This document shows positions 58,442-64,000 of a stretch of 64,000 bases of DNA, in pieces. Each line of letters begins with the position of its first letter. Positions within the stretch are counted from its first letter, which is position 1. Made by a program: the position numbers and the translations under genes. Source of the DNA: Hedera helix (Eukaryota > Streptophyta > Magnoliopsida > Apiales > Araliaceae); the NCBI GenBank assembly GCA_947179155.2, contig OX359266.1:15950098-16014097 (forward strand), in the 5' to 3' direction. The notes under the pieces were generated by a model that saw only the letters and a list, made by a program, of their open reading frames with translations, searched no databases and was not told the DNA's origin.

Positions 58442-59854
58442 TGTTGGGTTGGTGTTATATTTGTAAAGTAATTGCTTCTTAACTCATTTATTGCTAATTC
58501 TTAGGCATTTCTATTTCAATTTTATGCATTTTTATGTATTTCTTTCATGTTTGCAGAAAAAGAAGCTTGTAAGGGCATTTTGGTGATTTAAGGATAAGGG
58601 TGACGCAGCTACATCACAAAGTGACGCACCTACGTCACAAGCAGCCATCGTTTCCAGTAAGGTCAGACGCAGCTGCATCACTTAGCAGCCACCATTTCCA
58701 GTAAGGTAAGATGCAGCTACGTGATATGTGACGCAGCTGCGTGATATGTGAAGCAGCTGCGTCAGAAGATTTCAACGCAGCTGCGTGAGTTGTGAAACAG
58801 CTGTGTCAAAAGGTGAGTGGGTGCTTTCTCCATGTTATTGAGCAGTTGCTGAGTCAGTTTTGATGGGCAGTTAAGTTTCCTAAGTGCGGGTAATTAAAAA
58901 GCCAGAGAGACAGAGACACGAAGAGGAGATCTAGAGAAAAGGAAAAAAAAAAAGAGGTTCAACGTTGGTGAGAAATTCGGAAGCTTGGTGCAGAGAAGAG
59001 AAACAAGGAATTATTAGTTTATCTCTAACCTTTGTACTTTAAATATTGTCACTTGCTATGGCTAGAACTTATTCATATGTACTTCATTTAAATTTGAATA
59101 TGAACTAATTACTTTTGTTTAGGGTTTGCAACAAAATTATTTGTTTGATCTGAATGGAGTTATTACTTGTTAGTGTTGGATACATGTGAAGGTTGACTAT
59201 CATACTAGTTTTAATTGTATTAATTACCTGGCCAGTAATTGACTTGGTTTTTCATATGGAATCGAGAGAGGAGTATGAAAATAGACCCTTGTATGGTAGC
59301 ATGTGATTATAGTTTGTTAACATAATTTGTGATTGAGATAGAAATATACTTAATTGCCACGTGTAATTAGTAGGGAACCTGAGCTTATAATCTTTTTAAA
59401 ATCAGCATTCATAGAAATATAGATTGTTGGTTTAAATGGGATGTTCTTCTTCAGTCTATTCCATGATCGGTAGAATTGGGGAAGATTTGCTGTATAATAA
59501 TCGAGAGATATTATTTCAGCTTAATTAAGAGTTCTTAATTAGCAACTCATTGCTTGTATATTAACTGAACAGTAATAATTAGGTTCAGTTGATGACATAC
59601 AGTTAAATTATAAACCCTAAACGTTGTTTGACATAGAGATCTCTAGTTTGGAGTAATTTAATCTTTGATATTAATTTCAAAACTTAACAATATTTTTAAC
59701 TCAAAAAATTCAAATGATGTTATTTCAATTATTAACTAGTAATTCCATACTTTATTTGCAAATCCTCATGGGAACGATACCTTGCTAGCATTGTACTACA
59801 ATTAGATCACGTACACTTGCGTGGAATATTTTCTGAAACGGAAAAAGGCGAACA
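58442..59854 (+). repeat. 3' LTR of Athila, 1413 bp
   Basis: Starts TGTTGGGTTGG and ends AAGGCGAACA, followed by the target duplication CCGGG. U3 (58600-58800) holds many GACGCAGCTGCGT-like palindromic words. It matches the 5' LTR except for the 313-bp segment lost there. Confidence 0.88.
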
Positions 59855-59975
59855 CCGGGGATTGATTCTAATTTAATTTTGTGCTTTTGTAAATTTGTTT
59901 TAATTTAGTAATTTTTCTTAGATTTCATTTTTTTTTCTAGTTTTTCAAAATTAAATTGAGTTGTGTAGGTTAAGC

Positions 59976-60862
59976 ATGGAAGTCATGACTGATTATGCTA
60001 ACGAGGTAGAAATTTCTTTACTTAAGAAACAACTCAATAATCTAACTTCGCTTGTTTATCAAATGGTTATAAGTAATACGTAACCAGTGGAAGCTTGTAG
60101 GATTTGTGCGGTGGTAGGACATATAACTAAAATATGTCACATTCTTCAAGAGAAGTCCTATGAACGTGGAAATGCAACTGGTGGTTTTCCCGGTCAACCA
60201 TAAAGGAGATATGATCCATATTCATACACGTATAATTCAAGATGGAGGGATCATCCTAATTTTGGCTATGAGAATCCACAAATGAATCTCCTCGCAAATC
60301 AGATTTTTTCAAGTTATCAGCAATACATGCAGTCATATTCCCAACAACAACAGGGCCAATCAAATAATTTTGATATGTCTTTAGAGGATATGATTAAATT
60401 AATTAAAACTAATAATTTGCAATTTCAACATGATACTTTGCAATTTCAACAAGACACGAGGGCAAGTATTTAGGAAAATAATGTAATTATTCAGCATTTG
60501 GGTACTCAAATGGGACAAATTGCAATCAATCAATTGGAAGAGCAAAGTTCTGAGCAAGTACCTTATTAAATGGAAGATAATTCAATGAAGAATACAAGTG
60601 CACAAGTGTTGAGAAGTGGTAACGACGTAGAAGATCCAAAAAAGACAATCCCTCCATCGCCGAAGCAAGAGAAAACAAACAACATCAATGAAGTAGACAG
60701 TGTTAATATAGATGATGGTCTTATTTTTTATGATGACGTGCCTAAGGTGGAGGAAATTTTTGAGGAAATAAAAAAAGAAAATTTGGATATTGCAATTACC
60801 AACAATTTAGAGTTTAAGGAAGAAGAAGAAATTGAGCTGAAAGAAGATCTGACGACAGTTGT
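59976..60862 (+). pseudogene. Element H gag remnant without capsid domain
   Basis: From ATG 59976 (MEVMTDYANEVEISLL) one frame with stops near 60080, 60200, 60471 and 60567. It has a zinc-knuckle-like CRICAVVGHITKIC, then GGFPGQP and RRYDPYSYTYN, a Gln-rich part and LGTQMGQIA, as in the C-terminal half of Athila-type gag proteins. The N-terminal capsid part is absent: the leader leads straight into the C-terminal half. At 60862 the frame is cut by the LTR of the copia element; the last codons of the open frame to 60899 are LTR sequence. Confidence 0.65.
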
Positions 60863-62406
60863 GTTAGGGTTTCGACAAAGTGAAAGCAACGGAATTTAAA
60901 AAAATTTCTGAAACCCTAAAACAGGATCCATGCGAATACAGATTAATTAGAGGTTCAGAATTTATTTTACCGATTATGTAAGCTTGAATGAAGACGCTGG
61001 TGAATTCTGAAGCAGCCTCAAATCCTCAACGCAATCTGACGACTGCGTCTCTATGGTATCCACACGAACGCTCTACGAATTGCCCCACGATTTGCAGCAA
61101 AAGGAACCGCGGTACTAGCCATCAAGATCAGGATTTCCGAATTATTTTTCTCTCTAGCCTCTTTCTGAAAGCGGCTAGGGTTTTTGGTTTTTGTTCCTTA
61201 TGTGATTAAGACTACTGATATATCATATATATAGTAGTTAATAGGAATTAACCAAAACCTAATTTAATTAAAAAAAATAAAATCCGAATTTATATATATT
61301 ATATCTTAATTAAGTCTAACTTAATTAATATATACATATATATAAATTATCCTATTAATTTAAATTCATAATTTTAAATATTATCAATCATATTGACATA
61401 TTTAAATACTTACAATTTAAATTAATTCCTTTTAAATACGTTCTAAGTGTGTGACCCTATAGGTTATTATTATGTTGGCAAAAATTTTAAAATCATATTA
61501 TAAAATTATAAACAGTGAGTGGCATCTAGTAATGCATCACTGTTACCCAAATAATAATAAGATCGGTGATTCGATGCAACCTTTTCGTGACCAATGTTTC
61601 AATGCAGTTTAATCCTTTTGACCTTGACATCCTAGATTAAACTCAAGGCATAGAAAGTATCACACTCTTCATAATTTAATCTGAGTTTTCTTGATTAATG
61701 AGTAGACTATATGAAACAAATCACTATTTGAGCATGACCATGCATTTCATAGTCTTACTAAATCAAGAGGCCTATGGATATCACCCCTAATATATAGGAG
61801 GGTTAAATTCCATCTAGATCACTCATATTCCTCACACGATTCATGATGTACCCAATAATCACATTTATTGTCTACCCTATTAAAGGTGACATTTGATGAT
61901 ATCAAAGTACATAAATTCTCATGTAATAATATAGTGATCTCAGATCAGAGGATCATTACATCATTGTCACTATGAGCATTTCTTATGACACTTTGCATAA
62001 TGCTCCATGTAGAATTCTCATGGTGGGTCAGTCCAGTACATTGTTCTCTAACATGTACATATGCATTGCCTCAAATATCTCATATATTTATGACCAATGA
62101 GATTTGACCATCAGTCAATCCACATACTAGTCTCAATGCATCATTGTTGTCCTGTTAACAATGATACTCGACTAGGGACATTTAAGAGCAATGATACTAA
62201 TTGTAATCATATAATCTAATGCTCAAGTCACATACTTAAAGCTATATAATTCGTATCACTATTCTAAGGACTTTTATTATGCTAACATTTATATAACGCA
62301 GTAAATGAAATCATAATAAAATAATCTATTTATTCAATCAAATATAATATCAAAAATGTTAAGCAATTACATCAAATAATTAGCCTCTAGGGCATCAACT
62401 CTAACA
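60863..62406 (-). repeat. 3' LTR of minus-strand copia element, 1544 bp
   Basis: On the minus strand it starts TGTTAGAGTTGATGCCC at 62406, right after the PPT, and ends GAAACCCTAACA at 60863. The adjoining 5 bp of target is AGTTG (60858-60862); its partner lies beyond the window. U5 is GC-richer (60980-61190); U3 is AT-rich. The ORF at 60988-61209 is not protein-like. Confidence 0.75.
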
Positions 62407-62417
62407 ATCTCCCACTT
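62407..62417 (-). other. Polypurine tract of the copia element
   Basis: Minus strand AAGTGGGAGAT adjoins the LTR start TGTTAGAG. Confidence 0.7.
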
Positions 62418-62420
62418 GCA

Positions 62421-64000
62421 TTAGAGCCAATCACTCCTGTATCTAATACCCATGGAACTAGTGTGACCTTTGTGCTTCTGCTGCGACAAAGCCTTGGTCA
62501 GTGGATCTGCAACGTTATTATCTGTTGGCACTCCGCATATATGTACATCTCCTCTATTAATGTTCTCACGGATGAGATGGTACCGCCTAAGTATATTCTT
62601 GGATCGTTGGTGAGATCTGGGTTCCTTAGCCTGTGCAATGGCTCCATCATTATCACAGTATAGCTCAACTGGATCAACAATGGTTGGAAAAATACCAAGT
62701 TCAGTGACGAACTTTTTAATCCATACAGCCTCCTTAGCCGCACTAGAAGCAGCAATATACTCAGCCTCTGTTGTAGAATCGGCTACTGTCTCTTGCTTCA
62801 AACTTTTCCAGCTAACAGCACCACCATTAAGGCAAAACATAAAACCTGACTGAGACTTATAGTCATCTATGTCAGTCTGGAAACTAACATCTGTGTAACC
62901 CTTTACTACCAGTTCGTCTTCACCTCCATATACCAAGAATGAATCCTTAGTCCTTTTCAGGTACTTGAGGATATTCTTGACAGCTGGCCAGTGACCTTCA
63001 CCTGGATTCGACTGGTATCTTCTCGTCATGCTCAAAGCATACGAGACATCCGGACGAGTACATATCATTACAGACATGATAGATCCAATTGCCGAAGCAT
63101 AAGGGATCTTTCTCATACGTTCCTCATCATCTTGTGATTTAGGACATTGGGCCTTAGAGATCATTACTCCATGAGTCATGGGTAAGTGTCCTCTTTTTGC
63201 CTCTTGCATGCTGAATCGTCTCAGCACTTTATCAATATATGTACTTTGACTTAGGCTGAGCATTATAAAATGTAGGTTGCATCGCCCAAATCTTTCATGG
63301 AGAAATATTTTCCTAACCATATTTTTACAGCCTGTAAGGATGGAACGTCATTCCCAATAATTAATATGTCGTATACATATAATACCAGGAATACAATGTG
63401 ACTCCCACTAACCTTCTTATATACACAAGGTTCATCTTCATTTTTTACAAAGCCAAACTCTTTGACTGCTTCATCAAATCGAATATTCCAATTCCGAGAG
63501 GCTTGCTTCAATCCATAAATGGATCGCTGCAGCTTACATACCTTTCTAGCATCCTTTGGAGTGACAAAACCCTCAGGTTGTGTCATGTACACATCCTCAA
63601 GGAGATTTCCATTAAGGAAAGCAGTTTTGACATCCATCTGCCAGATTTCGTAATCATAAAAGGCTGCAATAGCAAGTAAGATCCTGATGGATTTAACCAT
63701 TGCCACTGGAGAGAAGGTTTCATCATAGTCAACACCTTGAACTTGTTTGAAACCTTTTGCTACCAGCCGGCCTTTATAGGTTTGTACATTACCATCCATG
63801 TCGATTTTCTTCTTGAAAACCCATTTGCACCCGATTGGTTTTACCCCTTCGGGTGGATCAACCAAAGTCCATACTTGGTTAGTATACATGGAGTCCATCT
63901 CAGATTTCATGGCTTCAAGCCATCTCTCAGAATCTGGTCCATTCATAGCTTCTTGGTAGGAAGCAGGCTCATCCTGATCTATGAGCATCACATCGCCATT
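62421..64000 (-). pseudogene. pol: Ty1/copia RT-RNase H, 3' part of pol, small deletion
   Basis: Runs off the right edge of the window. 64000-63263 is RT: KWVFKKKIDMDGNVQTYKGR, LVAKGFKQ, MDVKTAFLNG, YGLKQASR, and the active site as YVYDILII, where copia elements usually have YVDD, so the first catalytic Asp is Tyr. Near 63265 the frame changes: about a dozen residues expected after DATYIL are missing and the rest (63262-62421) reads in another frame with YIDKVLRRF, the RNase H motifs YTDVSFQTD, STTEAEYIA, DNDGAI and NVADPLTK. It ends shortly before the PPT. An otherwise well preserved reading frame suggests a fairly recent insertion. Confidence 0.88.

Larger units (their letters stand above)
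48439..59854 (+). mobile_element. Athila-lineage Ty3/gypsy retrotransposon, full structure, inactive
   Basis: Target duplication CCGGG at 48434-48438 and 59855-59859. 5' LTR 48439-49528 (with an internal deletion), PBS TGGCGCCGTTGCCGGGGA (tRNA-Asp type), gag-pol, a sense-strand third ORF, PPT and 3' LTR 58442-59854. The RT motif FMDD and the Athila-type integrase and third ORF support the lineage. Many stops make it non-functional. Confidence 0.9.
47006..60862 (+). mobile_element. Athila-like host element H, interrupted by another Athila element
   Basis: The LTR (47006-48417) is followed by a decayed tRNA-Asp-type PBS (48423-48438), which is split by the Athila element 48439-59854 and resumes at 59860 with GATTGATTC, a leader and a gag remnant. 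It ends in the window at 60862, where a copia element is inserted. Parts of H: 47006-48438 and 59860-60862. Confidence 0.7.

Overview
The window looks like transposon-rich DNA from a flowering plant, probably a eudicot. This rests on Ty3/gypsy lineages of Tat and Athila type, Ty1/copia fragments, plant-type primer-binding sites, and antisense reading frames that resemble plant mobile domain (PMD) proteins. I found no convincing host single-copy gene, rRNA gene, tRNA gene or CRISPR array. Nearly everything can be assigned to nested LTR retrotransposons. The species cannot be named from sequence alone.

Layout. (1) 1-7321: the 3' part of a Tat-lineage element (E1, + strand). It has two antisense pseudogenes, a 36-37 bp tandem array, a polypurine tract and a 3' LTR. 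(2) 7322-40135: a minus-strand, non-coding, LARD-like family (L) with ~3.4 kb LTRs. It is organised as LTR1-int1-LTR2-int2(truncated)/LTR3(truncated)-int3-LTR4-LTR5(partial), which implies LTR-sharing tandem copies, one nested copy and one deletion. (3) 9963-26423: a second Tat element (E2, + strand) inserted in int1 with the target duplication ATCAT. It has a 5' LTR, tRNA-Arg-type PBS, gag-pro, a 175-bp intron, RT-RNaseH-aRNaseH-integrase, then an antisense two-gene block, and a 3' LTR that has lost its first ~560 bp. (4) 40136-42012: a decayed copia pol 3' end and probable LTR. (5) 42013-47005: L-like remnants, a solo LTR with target duplication ACTGT, an ATT microsatellite and a copia LTR tail. 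(6) 47006-60862: an Athila-like host element (LTR, decayed PBS, gag remnant), split inside its PBS by a full Athila element (48439-59854) with target duplication CCGGG. (7) 60863-64000: the 3' LTR and RT-RNaseH of a minus-strand copia element that landed in the host element's gag remnant.

The most interesting system is the antisense gene block of the Tat elements (1-4348 in E1, 20270-24558 in E2). It has two PMD/DUF7745-like genes on the strand opposite gag-pol, with a GT-AG intron conserved in both copies. That intron is 87 bp in one copy and 86 bp in the other, so the 86-bp version only keeps the frame if it is spliced out. There is also a candidate 5'-UTR intron and a candidate antisense TATA promoter. 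The antisense gene nearest pol is an uninterrupted 547-codon frame in E2, whereas E2 gag-pol carries five nonsense codons, all explicable by C-to-T or G-to-A transitions. Extra antisense ORFs are known in the Tat lineage; the introns, the promoter candidate and the possible joining of the two genes into one spliced transcript are what deserve checking.
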